DNA of 37,508 bases, from positions 1 through 37,508 of the forward strand of contig CAZVJU010000011.1 in the NCBI GenBank assembly GCA_964627195.1. The letters are read 5' to 3'. Shown here one piece after another: positions 29,392 through 37,342 of this stretch. Both the position numbers and the translations under genes were made by a program. The stretch comes from CAZVJU01 sp964627195 (GTDB taxonomy: Bacteria; Patescibacteriota; Microgenomatia; UBA8517). Position 1 is the stretch's first letter. Each line of letters opens with the position of its first letter. The notes under the pieces are model-generated. The model saw only the letters and a program-made list of their open reading frames with translations. It did not search any database and was not told where the DNA came from.

Positions 29392-30453
29392 ATGGAAATT
29401 AAGCAACTATTACAATTAACAGTCGACCGTTTAGCGTCGGACTTGCATATTATTTCAGGTATTCCGCCCCACTTGAGAATTGAAGGCGTTCTTTCCCCGA
29501 TCCCTGCCGAGCCGGTTATAACTCCTGAAGTAGTAAATAAATTCATAAAAGAGATTGTGAGTTCGGAACAACTTGAGCGTATTACAGTAAACAAAGAAAT
29601 AGACTTTTCACTTGCCTTTAACCAGAATGCCAGGTTTAGAGTTAATGCTTATACTCAAAAAGGCTCGACAGCTATTGCTTTCAGAAGAATTCCATTGGAA
29701 ATTCCCGAAATTGAAAAGCTGGGTTTGCCCAAAATTCTTCATTCCTTCACAGGTTTACGTCAAGGTTTCATTTTGGTTACCGGGCCTACCGGTCACGGTA
29801 AATCAACGACCATCGCGGCAATGCTTAACGAAATAAACCACACGCGGGCTGATCACATTGTGACAATTGAAGACCCGGTCGAGTTTGTCTTTAAGCCCAT
29901 AAAATCGATCATTTCCCAACGCGAGATGGGCTTTGATACTCATTCTTGGCAGATCGCTCTCCGAAGCGTTCTCAGGGAAGATCCGGACGTGGTACTTGTC
30001 GGCGAGATGCGGGATCATGAAACAATATCTTCGGCTTTAACCGTTGCAGAAACAGGCCACTTGGTTTTTGCGACACTTCACACAAATTCGGCAGCGCAAA
30101 CAATAGACAGAATAGTCGATGTTTTTCCCGACGAGCAGCAGGATCAGGTTAGACTTCAACTTTCGAATGTGATCGAAGCTGTTTTTTCTATGCGACTGGT
30201 TCCTTCTATCAGCGGTAAACGAGTTGTTGCTTATGAAGTTATGCTGGGAACCTCAGCTATAAAAACATCCATCCGTGAAGGTAAGACGCACCAAATAGAC
30301 AATATTTTACAAACTTCTACTGAAGTGGGAATGAATACAATAGAAATGTCACTGGTCGAACATGTTAAAAATGGCAAAATCGACATCGAAACAGCACAAT
30401 CCTTCTCCCTTAGACCTGAAGAATTAATGAGATTAGTAAGAACCTCTAAATAG
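29392..30453 (+). CDS. pilT: Type IV pilus retraction ATPase PilT
   Basis: A 353-residue PilT-type ATPase that drives pilus retraction and twitching. Walker A is GPTGHGKST (131-139); TIEDPVEF and LVGEMRDHETI (Walker B) follow, then the His box GHLVFATLHTNSAAQTIDRIVDVFP typical of PilT. A short N-terminal PAS-like domain (residues about 1-100) contains ASDLHI. Its presence beside pilB implies a dynamic, retractable pilus. The leader is highly structured. Confidence 0.95.
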   Translation: MEIKQLLQLTVDRLASDLHIISGIPPHLRIEGVLSPIPAEPVITPEVVNKFIKEIVSSEQLERITVNKEIDFSLAFNQNARFRVNAYTQKGSTAIAFRRIPLEIPEIEKLGLPKILHSFTGLRQGFILVTGPTGHGKSTTIAAMLNEINHTRADHIVTIEDPVEFVFKPIKSIISQREMGFDTHSWQIALRSVLREDPDVVLVGEMRDHETISSALTVAETGHLVFATLHTNSAAQTIDRIVDVFPDEQQDQVRLQLSNVIEAVFSMRLVPSISGKRVVAYEVMLGTSAIKTSIREGKTHQIDNILQTSTEVGMNTIEMSLVEHVKNGKIDIETAQSFSLRPEELMRLVRTSK

Positions 30454-30459
30454 AAAACA

Positions 30460-30543
30460 GGACAAAGTGCAAAGAGCAAAGGGTAAAAATTGGAAATTCC
30501 CGAAACTCCCTATGTACTTTGTTGTTTGTCCTTTGCACTGTCC
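30460..30543. repeat. Inverted heptamer array before pilC
   Basis: Left part: four 7-base units in tandem (for example GTGCAAA, GAGCAAA) at 30460-30487. Right part: the complementary units (TTTGTTG, TTTGTCC, TTTGCAC) at 30519-30539. AGTGCAAAG (30466-30474) pairs with CTTTGCACT (30531-30539), flanked by GGACA/TGTCC. The hairpin ends directly at the pilC ATG. Confidence 0.7.
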
Positions 30544-31755
30544 ATGAAACGATTCAAGTATAAAGCCAAAAATGCAAACGGAGAGTTGGTAGTTGGTGAA
30601 GTCGAAGCTTCTACAGAAATCCATGCAGCAAAGCTAATTCGCGATCAAGGATTGGTTGTTATTTCTATCGAAACTAAATCTGGTTTCTCGCTTAATCTAC
30701 TTAAAAAATATTTTGATCGGGTGACTATTTCCGATGTTACATCGGTTACAAGACAACTAGCAACAATGATTAACGCGGGACTTCCTCTGACTGAAGCACT
30801 TGTTATTTTAAGATCCCAATCGAAAGCTTCGATGCAAAAAATAATCGCCCAAATTTTGGCAGACGTCGAAGAAGGCGAAGCCCTGTCTGCAGCAATGGCA
30901 AGGCATCCTCAGGCTTTTTCAAAGACATATATTGCTCTTATCAAATCCGGCGAGATTGGTGGAGTGATGGATGAGGTACTTGCCAGCTTGGCAGATGATA
31001 TGGAAAGACAAGCTGAATTTCGGGGGAAAGTCAAAGGTGCTCTCATTTATCCCATTATTATTATTGTGGGCATGTTTGTTGTTGCTCTTATCATGATTAT
31101 TTTTGTAATTCCCCGCCTGACAACTCTTTATGAACAGTTTGATGTAAATCTGCCTATAACGACTAAAATGTTAATAGCAACTTCTAATTTCATGATTGCT
31201 TATTGGCCCTTTCTTTTAGTCGCGAGTGTTGTTGCCTTTTATGGTTTCAATATATATCGACGCACACCTGCCGGGGAAAAGAAAATTGATGAGATTATTT
31301 TCAGACTGCCTCTAATCGGCGATCTGCAAAGACAGATTATTCTGACCGATTTAACCCGGACTCTTTCTCTGATGATCGGTTCAGGAGTAGCAATTATTGA
31401 GTCTTTAACTATTTCGTCCCAAGTTGTCGGAAGTTCGATTATCGCTAATGCACTTTTGGATACTATAAAAATGGTTGAAAAAGGCTTTCCTATTGCATTC
31501 GCCTTTTCCCGACATCCGGAAGCATTTCCATTTATTCTTTCCCAAATGATTGCGGTAGGTGAAGAAACGGGCAAGATGGATGAAGTTTTGGCCAAAATAA
31601 GCCATGTTTTTGAAGTAGAGAGCGATCAGAAATTAAAGGCAATAACTGCCGCGGTTGAACCTATTATATTAATTGTGTTAGGAGTAGGAGTTGCTTTAAT
31701 GGTTGTGTCAATTATTCTGCCTATTTATAACCTGACTACGCAAATCGGCGTCTAA
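30544..31755 (+). CDS. pilC: Type IV pilus platform protein PilC
   Basis: A 403-residue GspF/PilC inner-membrane protein that links the ATPases to the growing pilus. The N-terminus FKYKAKNANGELVVGEVEA is typical, followed by two GspF domains (LATMINAGLPLTEAL and LSLMIGSGVAIIESL) and three membrane helices (about 170, 220 and 380). ATG 30544 is chosen; an upstream in-frame TTG at 30490 would translate the heptamer array. Confidence 0.94.
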   Translation: MKRFKYKAKNANGELVVGEVEASTEIHAAKLIRDQGLVVISIETKSGFSLNLLKKYFDRVTISDVTSVTRQLATMINAGLPLTEALVILRSQSKASMQKIIAQILADVEEGEALSAAMARHPQAFSKTYIALIKSGEIGGVMDEVLASLADDMERQAEFRGKVKGALIYPIIIIVGMFVVALIMIIFVIPRLTTLYEQFDVNLPITTKMLIATSNFMIAYWPFLLVASVVAFYGFNIYRRTPAGEKKIDEIIFRLPLIGDLQRQIILTDLTRTLSLMIGSGVAIIESLTISSQVVGSSIIANALLDTIKMVEKGFPIAFAFSRHPEAFPFILSQMIAVGEETGKMDEVLAKISHVFEVESDQKLKAITAAVEPIILIVLGVGVALMVVSIILPIYNLTTQIGV

Positions 31756-31825
31756 TTTTCACTTAGACTTTTAAAGAGAATTAACCACACAAGGTGTGAA
31801 AAACAAAAGAAAGTGTGGACAGGTC

Positions 31826-31855
31826 TTGACATCGGAGTTGAATTTAGTGAATACT
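31826..31855 (+). promoter_or_regulatory. Candidate promoter of the first pilin gene
   Basis: A perfect TTGACA (31826-31831) with AATACT (31850-31855) after 18 bases. The -10 lies in a stretch with a 7-base rhythm (TGAATAC, TGAATAT). Upstream is a small hairpin CACAC-AAG-GTGTG. The leader would be about 60 bases with a G-rich run near 31893. Confidence 0.5.
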
Positions 31856-31919
31856 GAATATATTAAGAATTTTAAATTTTTAATTTGAAATGAGGGGGGG
31901 TGAAAAAAAAGAAAAATTT

Positions 31920-32417
31920 ATGACTGCCCTTAAAAGAGGTTTTACATTAATTGAGCTTCTTATCGTTATCGCAATTTTGGGTGTTTTAGCAGTCGTAGTG
32001 CTTGTGGCCATTAATCCTGTACAGCAGTTAGGAAGAGCTAGAGATTCAGGAAGAATTTCAACAGTTGCACAACTTGGTCATGCTTTCGAGGCATTTTATA
32101 CTAGTCATAATGGAGTTTATGCGCTTGACTTTGCAGAGCTTGTTGCAGCCGGTGAGATTACACAGGTGCCATCTTTAGTGAACAACACACTGAATCTGCC
32201 AGTTTGTACTGGAGGTGACGATGCAGTAAATGGTTGGTGTTACGACGAAGTAACTACTTCCTTTGCAGTATGGTCTAGACTTGAAGCAGATACAAACTTG
32301 ACATTGGGTGCGTGTACGACAGACGCCTATACGGCTTATCTTTCTCTTGCAGGGAGAGCTTGTGTCGGATGTACGGAGCCAAGCGGAGCAACTACTGTAG
32401 CTTGGTGTGTAAACTAA
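31920..32417 (+). CDS. Type IV pilin, probable major pilin 1
   Basis: A 165-residue prepilin: short basic leader MTALKRG, PilD cleavage before FTLIELLIVIAILGVLAVVVL, with Glu5 conserved. The mature protein has the N-terminal helix, a variable domain and five Cys that could form disulfides (VCTGG, WCYDE, RACVGC, WCVN). ATG 31920 gives a normal leader; ATG 31890 would lengthen it by ten residues. Own promoter and an intervening hairpin pair before the next pilin make high expression plausible, but which pilin is major is inference. Confidence 0.88.
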   Translation: MTALKRGFTLIELLIVIAILGVLAVVVLVAINPVQQLGRARDSGRISTVAQLGHAFEAFYTSHNGVYALDFAELVAAGEITQVPSLVNNTLNLPVCTGGDDAVNGWCYDEVTTSFAVWSRLEADTNLTLGACTTDAYTAYLSLAGRACVGCTEPSGATTVAWCVN

Positions 32418-32438
32418 TTAGCTTGCGAGTGTTAAGAA

Positions 32439-32514
32439 GCGCCAGGTTGAACTTGTGAGTTTGTAAATTCCCTGGCGCAGGCAATAGAACAAAAAGTAGT
32501 TCTTTCTATAGCCT
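32439..32514 (+). terminator. Hairpins between the two pilin genes
   Basis: GCGCCAGG (32439-32446) pairs with CCTGGCGC (32471-32478); then AGGC with AGAAC (32479-32490) pairs with GTTCT and GCCT (32499-32514), followed by a T-rich stretch. The second stem plus T-rich tail looks like a partial terminator that could separate pilin 1 levels from the downstream genes. Confidence 0.5.
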
Positions 32515-32570
32515 TTGCTTCTATTTCATTTATTTGGAACAGAATTTTGTAGAGGTGTGTTTGTTATTTA

Positions 32571-33185
32571 ATGAAAAGATTATTTTACGCTGGTGATATC
32601 AAAGGAATTTGCTTTTTATATAGCCTTAAAAAGAGATTATCTCAAATCCGCAATAAGTCAAAGTATGGATTTACTCTCATTGAACTCTTAATTGTCGTGG
32701 CCATTCTTGGGCTCCTTGCTGCCGTTGCACTTATACTCATAAACCCCGCCGATAAACTAGCTGCTTCAAAAGATGCAGGAAGAATTTCGGCTATTGCCCA
32801 ATTAGGCGGAGCTATTGAAGCGTATTATTCTTCTCAAAATAGTACGTTTCCGAATCCCACAGATTGGGGTAATGCGATGGTTACTACCGGTCATCCGCGG
32901 ATATTTCCTCCAGGAATAGCCTACCTTTCTGCCTACGGAGTTGTTCCATGCACAACAAATGCGCTACCGGCAACCGACTCTACCTACTGTTATGATCTGG
33001 ATATGATTGGAGGCAGTGGCGCAATCGTTTTTACGAAACTTGAAGCAGAGGGAAAAACAGAGTTGTGCAGTGTTATTGGTTCTACGTATTTTGTTTATTC
33101 AACAGCTGATGGCCGTGCCGGGACAATCTGTGGAGCCTCCGACCCTACCCCCTGGCCTCCCGGAACTCAGATATACTTAGACTAA
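32571..33185 (+). CDS. Type IV pilin 2
   Basis: A 204-residue prepilin with an unusually long leader of 33 residues (basic, ending NKSKYG) before FTLIELLIVVAILGLLAAVALI. The start of the mature part closely resembles pilin 1 (INPADKLAASKDAGRISAIAQLGGAIEAYY against INPVQQLGRARDSGRIS), pointing to a gene duplication. Cys residues around PCTTN, YCYDL, LCSV and ICGAS may form disulfides. The start could be internal, but no better ATG exists before the cleavage motif. Confidence 0.86.
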   Translation: MKRLFYAGDIKGICFLYSLKKRLSQIRNKSKYGFTLIELLIVVAILGLLAAVALILINPADKLAASKDAGRISAIAQLGGAIEAYYSSQNSTFPNPTDWGNAMVTTGHPRIFPPGIAYLSAYGVVPCTTNALPATDSTYCYDLDMIGGSGAIVFTKLEAEGKTELCSVIGSTYFVYSTADGRAGTICGASDPTPWPPGTQIYLD

Positions 33186-33209
33186 CTAATTGCATATACT
33201 AAATGTGAG

Positions 33210-33995
33210 ATGTTGCTACTTCTTTTTATAATCGGAGCAATTATCGGATCTTTTTTGACTGCTTACACATACCGCTGGCCGAGGGGTAAGAGTGTAAAAA
33301 AAGGACGCTCGGAGTGTCCCGGCTGCGGAAAGATGATTGCATGGTTTGATAATATTCCCCTTTTCTCCTATGTTTTCCTTCGGGGGAAATGTAGAAATTG
33401 CGGAAAACATATTTCATTGCGCTATCCCTTAATCGAAGCCTCAACAGGAATTTTATTTGTAGTTATTACCTTACAAGGCCAGGCCTTTAAAGGTAATCCT
33501 TTTTGTATATGGCAAGATGTTTTGGGGTGGTGGGCGCTTCCCTACCTTTTCTTTGTCGGTGCCATTCTTGTTGCAATTTTTGTAATTGATTTTGAACACC
33601 AACTAATCCCAGATTCGCTGATTTACGCTTTATTTTTAGTAACCCTGTTTTTGATCATAGCTTTCAGAATGGAAGAACTCTACGTCAGAATGTTTGTTGC
33701 TTTTGCCGCGGCAACATTTTTCTTGCTACTCCATCTGGTTACCCAAGGGAGAGGTATGGGATTGGGGGATGTAAAGTTGGTTTTGGCCCTCTCCCTCATC
33801 TTAGGCTGGCCATTTACGGTTGCTTGGCTTTTTTTGAGTTTTGTAGTCGGGGCTATAGTTGGGGTTTTATTACTTTTAGTAGGAAGAGCAAAACTTGGGA
33901 AACATATTCCTTTCGGCCCGTTTTTGGTTGTTTCCTTTTTTGTTATACTTTTTTGGGGAGGTTTGTTAGTTAGGTTATTTTTACCCTATTTATAA
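33210..33995 (+). CDS. pilD: Prepilin peptidase PilD
   Basis: A 261-residue A24-family membrane aspartyl protease that cleaves prepilin leaders and usually methylates the new N-terminus. The cytoplasmic loop has paired CPGC and CRNC zinc motifs; NIPLFSYVFLRGKC is the family signature. The two catalytic Asp are in DFEHQLIPD and GLGDVKL. About eight helices. Placed among the pilin genes, it should process all of them. It overlaps the next gene by one base. Confidence 0.94.
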   Translation: MLLLLFIIGAIIGSFLTAYTYRWPRGKSVKKGRSECPGCGKMIAWFDNIPLFSYVFLRGKCRNCGKHISLRYPLIEASTGILFVVITLQGQAFKGNPFCIWQDVLGWWALPYLFFVGAILVAIFVIDFEHQLIPDSLIYALFLVTLFLIIAFRMEELYVRMFVAFAAATFFLLLHLVTQGRGMGLGDVKLVLALSLILGWPFTVAWLFLSFVVGAIVGVLLLLVGRAKLGKHIPFGPFLVVSFFVILFWGGLLVRLFLPYL

Positions 33996-34615
33996 TGAGA
34001 CCTTTTACAAAACGTGAACTTCTGGGGGTCGGCCTAATTTTTCTCATTGTTTTTCTTGTAACTTTTCAAGGTTTAGTGGTCGCCAAGCGTCGTGCCCGAG
34101 ACGCCCAAAGGAAAGCTGATCTTGGTGCAATTTCTGATGCCCTTTACACTTTTTACGAAGAGTTTGGTTTTTTCCCGCCTGCCGAAGTTGGGAAAATTAA
34201 AGCTTGCAAGGGAGTCGCATATGAAGAAGTGCTTACGGAGTTGAAAGCAAAAAAAGACTTTGACCGTGAACTTTTTTTCACTGGCTTACGGCCTTGCGAC
34301 TGGGGAGCCGATCCACTCCGGGATATAACCAGCTCGGATAGAGCTCCTTATCTTGCAACAATCCCCGTAGATCCGAAAGGTGGGGAGGGCTATACCTATC
34401 TGTATATTTCGAATACCTACCGTTTCCAGCTGTATACATTCCTTGAGGGAGAAACCGAGGAGGATGGATATGATTCGCGAATAGTATCAAGAGATCTTTC
34501 CTGCGGTAGAGCAATTTGCAGCTTTGGCAAAAGCTACGGCCAAACGCCTTTAGATGTGTCAATTGAGGATTACGAGCAAAAGCTTTTGGATGAGTCTAGG
34601 GGTGGAAAACCATAA
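33995..34615 (+). CDS. Pilin-like protein without a standard cleavage motif
   Basis: A 206-residue protein with one N-terminal helix (residues 9-28, LLGVGLIFLIVFLVTFQG) followed by AKRRARDAQRKADLGAISDALYTFYEEF, the amphipathic stretch seen in pilins. The mature part resembles pseudopilins (YLATIPVDPKGGEGYTYLYI). However no Gly-Phe-Thr-Leu-Ile-Glu site precedes the helix; it begins TKRELLG. It may be an uncleaved, membrane-anchored assembly factor. It starts one base inside the pilD stop. Confidence 0.75.
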   Translation: MRPFTKRELLGVGLIFLIVFLVTFQGLVVAKRRARDAQRKADLGAISDALYTFYEEFGFFPPAEVGKIKACKGVAYEEVLTELKAKKDFDRELFFTGLRPCDWGADPLRDITSSDRAPYLATIPVDPKGGEGYTYLYISNTYRFQLYTFLEGETEEDGYDSRIVSRDLSCGRAICSFGKSYGQTPLDVSIEDYEQKLLDESRGGKP

Positions 34616-34663
34616 AGGTTTCGTGCTATAACTAATATGAATACCTGAAAATAATTACTGCCT

Positions 34664-35173
34664 ATGTATAAAACCTCAAAAACAAATCTTTTTTTAAAGC
34701 CTTTTTTTTCACTTACACCTTACAACTTACATCTTACAACTAACTCCGGTTTTACCCTCATTGAACTTATCCTTGTTGCCGCAGTGATTGGGTTACTGGC
34801 AACTATTTTTGTCAGCACTTTTCCTGCCAGCCAGCGAAGGGCGCGAGATACAATAAGAAGAAGCGATATCAAACAATACCAAACAGCAATGGAAGTTTAC
34901 GCAAATAAAAATAACGGGAATTATTACACTATTGGCGTAGGGAGTCCAGTTGCTCAGTGTGCTACTTTAGGTTTAACGAATTGTCCTGAAGATCCCAAAA
35001 GCCCTCCTACTTATCTAATACGTGCTGATAGTTCGCAATACACAATATGGGCAACATTTGAGCAGCGTAATGATAGCGGAAATATCCAATATTTTATTGC
35101 CTGTTCAACTGGTAGATCGGGAGTTTGTACAACTGCTCCGTCCGGAGCTTCTTGTCCGGCAGGATGTCCATAA
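34664..35173 (+). CDS. Type IV pilin-like protein
   Basis: A 169-residue prepilin with cleavage motif SG before FTLIELILVAAVIGLLATIF and a pseudopilin-type body (RRARDTIRRSDIKQYQTAMEVYANKN). The 29-residue leader is odd: residues about 17-26 (TPYNLHLTT) are encoded by a heptamer array (34713-34740). Four Cys lie in the second half (QCATLGLTNCP, CSTG, VCTT) plus a C-terminal pair. The stop overlaps the next start (TAATG). Confidence 0.85.
   Translation: MYKTSKTNLFLKPFFSLTPYNLHLTTNSGFTLIELILVAAVIGLLATIFVSTFPASQRRARDTIRRSDIKQYQTAMEVYANKNNGNYYTIGVGSPVAQCATLGLTNCPEDPKSPPTYLIRADSSQYTIWATFEQRNDSGNIQYFIACSTGRSGVCTTAPSGASCPAGCP
34713..34740 (+). repeat. Heptamer array TTACAAC inside a pilin leader
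   Basis: Four tandem 7-base units, TTACACC, TTACAAC and variants, lie within the 5' coding region just before the cleavage-site codons. Equivalent arrays elsewhere in the window are intergenic. Confidence 0.7.
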
Positions 35174-35634
35174 TGATAAAAAAAACGAAGTTCATAACTA
35201 ATTCAGCGTTTACTCTTATCGAGCTTTTGGTTGTTATGGGTGTTATTGCAATACTCACCGGTATTTCAATTTTTGCCCTCCAAGGATCACGCGAAGCCGG
35301 CCGTGATGCCAGAAGAAAATCTGATCTGGAGACTATTCGTTCTGGAATAGAACTATTTAGAGCTGATTGTAACGTGTATCCATCCAACCTCGTTGCTGTA
35401 GGGTCTTCGTTACAGGGTACTGTAGCTCTTGGTTGTAGTCCAGCAAATACCAATATTTATATTCAGTCGGTACCTGGTGATCCAAGCAGCGGAAGCGGCT
35501 ATTGTTACAATCAAACTAGCAGTACGACATACGAACTTTGCGCAACTCTAGAAAATGTTCCAACCAGTCCTTCGGCCTGTGCATCTTGCGACAGTGGAAG
35601 TGGTAATGGTAACTATAGAGTTATAAGTCCTTAA
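35173..35634 (+). CDS. Type IV pilin-like protein
   Basis: A 153-residue prepilin: leader MIKKTKFITNSA, then FTLIELLVVMGVIAILTGISIF; the residue before the cleavage point is Ala rather than Gly, which PilD enzymes often tolerate. Body: GSREAGRDARRKSDLETIRSGIELFRADCN, then a Cys- and Ser-rich domain (CSPANTN, YCYNQ, CATL, CASCDSG). ATG 35173 overlaps the previous stop, so the two are coupled; upstream in-frame codons would only add residues from the preceding gene. Confidence 0.84.
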   Translation: MIKKTKFITNSAFTLIELLVVMGVIAILTGISIFALQGSREAGRDARRKSDLETIRSGIELFRADCNVYPSNLVAVGSSLQGTVALGCSPANTNIYIQSVPGDPSSGSGYCYNQTSSTTYELCATLENVPTSPSACASCDSGSGNGNYRVISP

Positions 35635-35653
35635 AAAGATTAAATGAACTGCA

Positions 35654-35743
35654 TCGCGGCAGAGCCGCGAATTATCTTTCAGATAGCAGTACTTATGCTC
35701 GTTCATCCTCGCTGCAGAGCAGACGAAGTATTCTCGAGCATAA
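35654..35743. repeat. Hairpins with AGA triloops between pilin-like genes
   Basis: TCGCGGC-AGA-GCCGCGA (35654-35670), and a longer structure closed by TTATGCTCG (35693-35701)/CGAGCATAA (35735-35743) with CTGC-AGA-GCAG inside (35712-35722). The AGA triloop is shared with the hairpin at 9107-9125. The 127-base gap holds nothing else. Confidence 0.65.
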
Positions 35744-35761
35744 TAAATTGATAGTAATGAG

Positions 35762-36376
35762 ATGCGCCAAAAATATACAAGTTATCAGTACAGTTTTCCC
35801 AAGATTCGGAAAACTTCAGTCCGTGGATTCACTTTAATTGAGCTTCTTGTAGTTGTCGTTACCATGGCGCTTCTTTTTAGTGTCGGCTACGCAAATTATC
35901 GGAGTTTTCAGAAAAGACAAAGGGTTGGAGCAGTAACAAGAGAAATTAAAGCCCAACTCCGTTTATTACAAGAAAAATCTATTGCAGGAGTTAAACCTTC
36001 AACCGATCCTGCTGTTTGTTCCACCCTCGACGGTTGGGGATTTTCTGCGGCCCCTGGGTCTGTGGGTCCGTGTTCACCCTTTCTTAATGGTTGTTACCTG
36101 ATAGCAGTGCGATGTGACAATACGGTCGGTAACGATAGATGGATACTTTCCAGTAAGCAAATTATCAAAGCACCCCCTGGTATAACTATTTTTATACCAT
36201 TGGGCGGCGGAGGAGTAGATACAACTAATGGCCAGATATTGCCGATATTTTTCGACGTTCTCGGTAGGGGCGTACGATTTAGAGCCGGAGGGAATTCGAT
36301 AACAATTACCATTACTGACGTGGCGACTGTGTATCAAGAAACAATAGTTGTTACAAAAGGTGGAGAAATTCTATGA
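35762..36376 (+). CDS. GspH/FimT-like pseudopilin
   Basis: A 204-residue prepilin with a 22-residue basic leader ending VRG before FTLIELLVVVVTMALLFSVGYANYRSF. The body, with EIKAQLRLLQEKSIAG followed by beta-rich sequence and a late DVLGRGVRF segment, fits the GspH/FimT minor pilin family, thought to sit at the pilus tip. Four Cys (VCSTL, PCSPFLNGC, RCDN) may form two disulfides. It overlaps the next gene by four bases. Confidence 0.82.
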   Translation: MRQKYTSYQYSFPKIRKTSVRGFTLIELLVVVVTMALLFSVGYANYRSFQKRQRVGAVTREIKAQLRLLQEKSIAGVKPSTDPAVCSTLDGWGFSAAPGSVGPCSPFLNGCYLIAVRCDNTVGNDRWILSSKQIIKAPPGITIFIPLGGGGVDTTNGQILPIFFDVLGRGVRFRAGGNSITITITDVATVYQETIVVTKGGEIL

Positions 36377-36780
36377 AAGGTCAATCTCTTTTTGAAGTTG
36401 TTTTTGCGGTTGGAATTGCAGGTCTTGTACTGATCGCTCTCGTGTCGCTGTCCTCGACCTCGGTTGGCAATTCGACATCTGCCAAGAATAATGCTTTAGC
36501 TACAAAATTTGCTCAGGAAGGCAGTGAGTATGTGAGGCAACAGAGAGACACGAGCTGGGATAATTTTTATGCAGAAAACGGGTCGGCTAAAAATTTAGGT
36601 ACCCTGAGCTGGCCTCCGGCAGGTTCATGCAATATCACTGCTAATACTCTTTTTTGCAGAACAGTAACTTTAACCAGTGTTTCAGCTGATGAAGTTAGCT
36701 CCCTGGTCAGTGTGTCATGGAACGACGCGCAGGGGGATCATCAAGTGCGTAGTGCAACTACGTTAACAAAATGGAAATGA
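36373..36780 (+). CDS. PilV/GspI-like minor pilin
   Basis: A 135-residue prepilin with a minimal leader MKG before QSLFEVVFAVGIAGLVLIALVSL, with Glu5 present and Gln at position 1. Such short leaders and the sequence QEGSEYVRQQRDTSWDNF are typical of PilV/GspI-type minor pilins. Two Cys (SCNIT, FCRTV). ATGA overlaps at both ends show tight coupling with the GspH-like gene before and the PilW-like gene after. Confidence 0.8.
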   Translation: MKGQSLFEVVFAVGIAGLVLIALVSLSSTSVGNSTSAKNNALATKFAQEGSEYVRQQRDTSWDNFYAENGSAKNLGTLSWPPAGSCNITANTLFCRTVTLTSVSADEVSSLVSVSWNDAQGDHQVRSATTLTKWK

Positions 36781-37310
36781 GGAATATGAAGAAAACAAAA
36801 AGCTATTTTTCGGGCTATTCCCTAATTGAAATGCTTGTAGTCCTCGTGATATTTACATTTCTTGGGATAGTTGTAACACAATCTCTTGCTTCAAGTCTGA
36901 GAGGCACCAGGAAAAGTGAGAACCAGAATATCACCAAAGAAAATGTTGACTATGCGATGAGTGTTATGGAGCGACTATTAAGAAATGCATCGGATCTTAA
37001 CTGTGCTACCTCAACCGCTACGAGGTTAAATTACACAGATGAAAGTGGAAGAGCGGTGTATTTTATGTGCGATGGGACGCCTTCGGCGATTGCTTCCGGG
37101 TCCGCGACTCCGCCTGTTTTTGTTAATCTTTTGACTTCTGCATCTGCTGTGAATATTACGAGTTGCGCCGGAGTTGTATTTGCATGCGTAGAGGGTGTAA
37201 ATGTACCGGACTCTGTAACAATAACACTTACCGGTCAGTACGTAACTACAACTGGTGCTGAGGGATCTCAAGTGACCTCAACTTCCAGAATTTTGTTACG
37301 CACTTATTGA
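36777..37310 (+). CDS. PilW/GspJ-like minor pilin
   Basis: A 177-residue prepilin with leader MRNMKKTKSYFSG before YSLIEMLVVLVIFTFLGIVV. The body (SLASSLRGTRKSENQNITKENVDYAMSVMERLLRNAS) is typical of PilW/GspJ-type proteins, followed by a beta-rich domain. I chose ATG 36777, which overlaps the previous stop as ATGA; ATG 36786 is an alternative. With its neighbours it would form the priming tip complex. Confidence 0.8.
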   Translation: MRNMKKTKSYFSGYSLIEMLVVLVIFTFLGIVVTQSLASSLRGTRKSENQNITKENVDYAMSVMERLLRNASDLNCATSTATRLNYTDESGRAVYFMCDGTPSAIASGSATPPVFVNLLTSASAVNITSCAGVVFACVEGVNVPDSVTITLTGQYVTTTGAEGSQVTSTSRILLRTY

Positions 37311-37342
37311 CCTGATCTTATGTCATTGTTACACTTATATTA

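Noticed and set aside
2881..34740. Heptamer arrays as CRISPR repeats
   Set aside because: Units are contiguous 7-mers without spacers, vary in sequence, and no cas genes are present.
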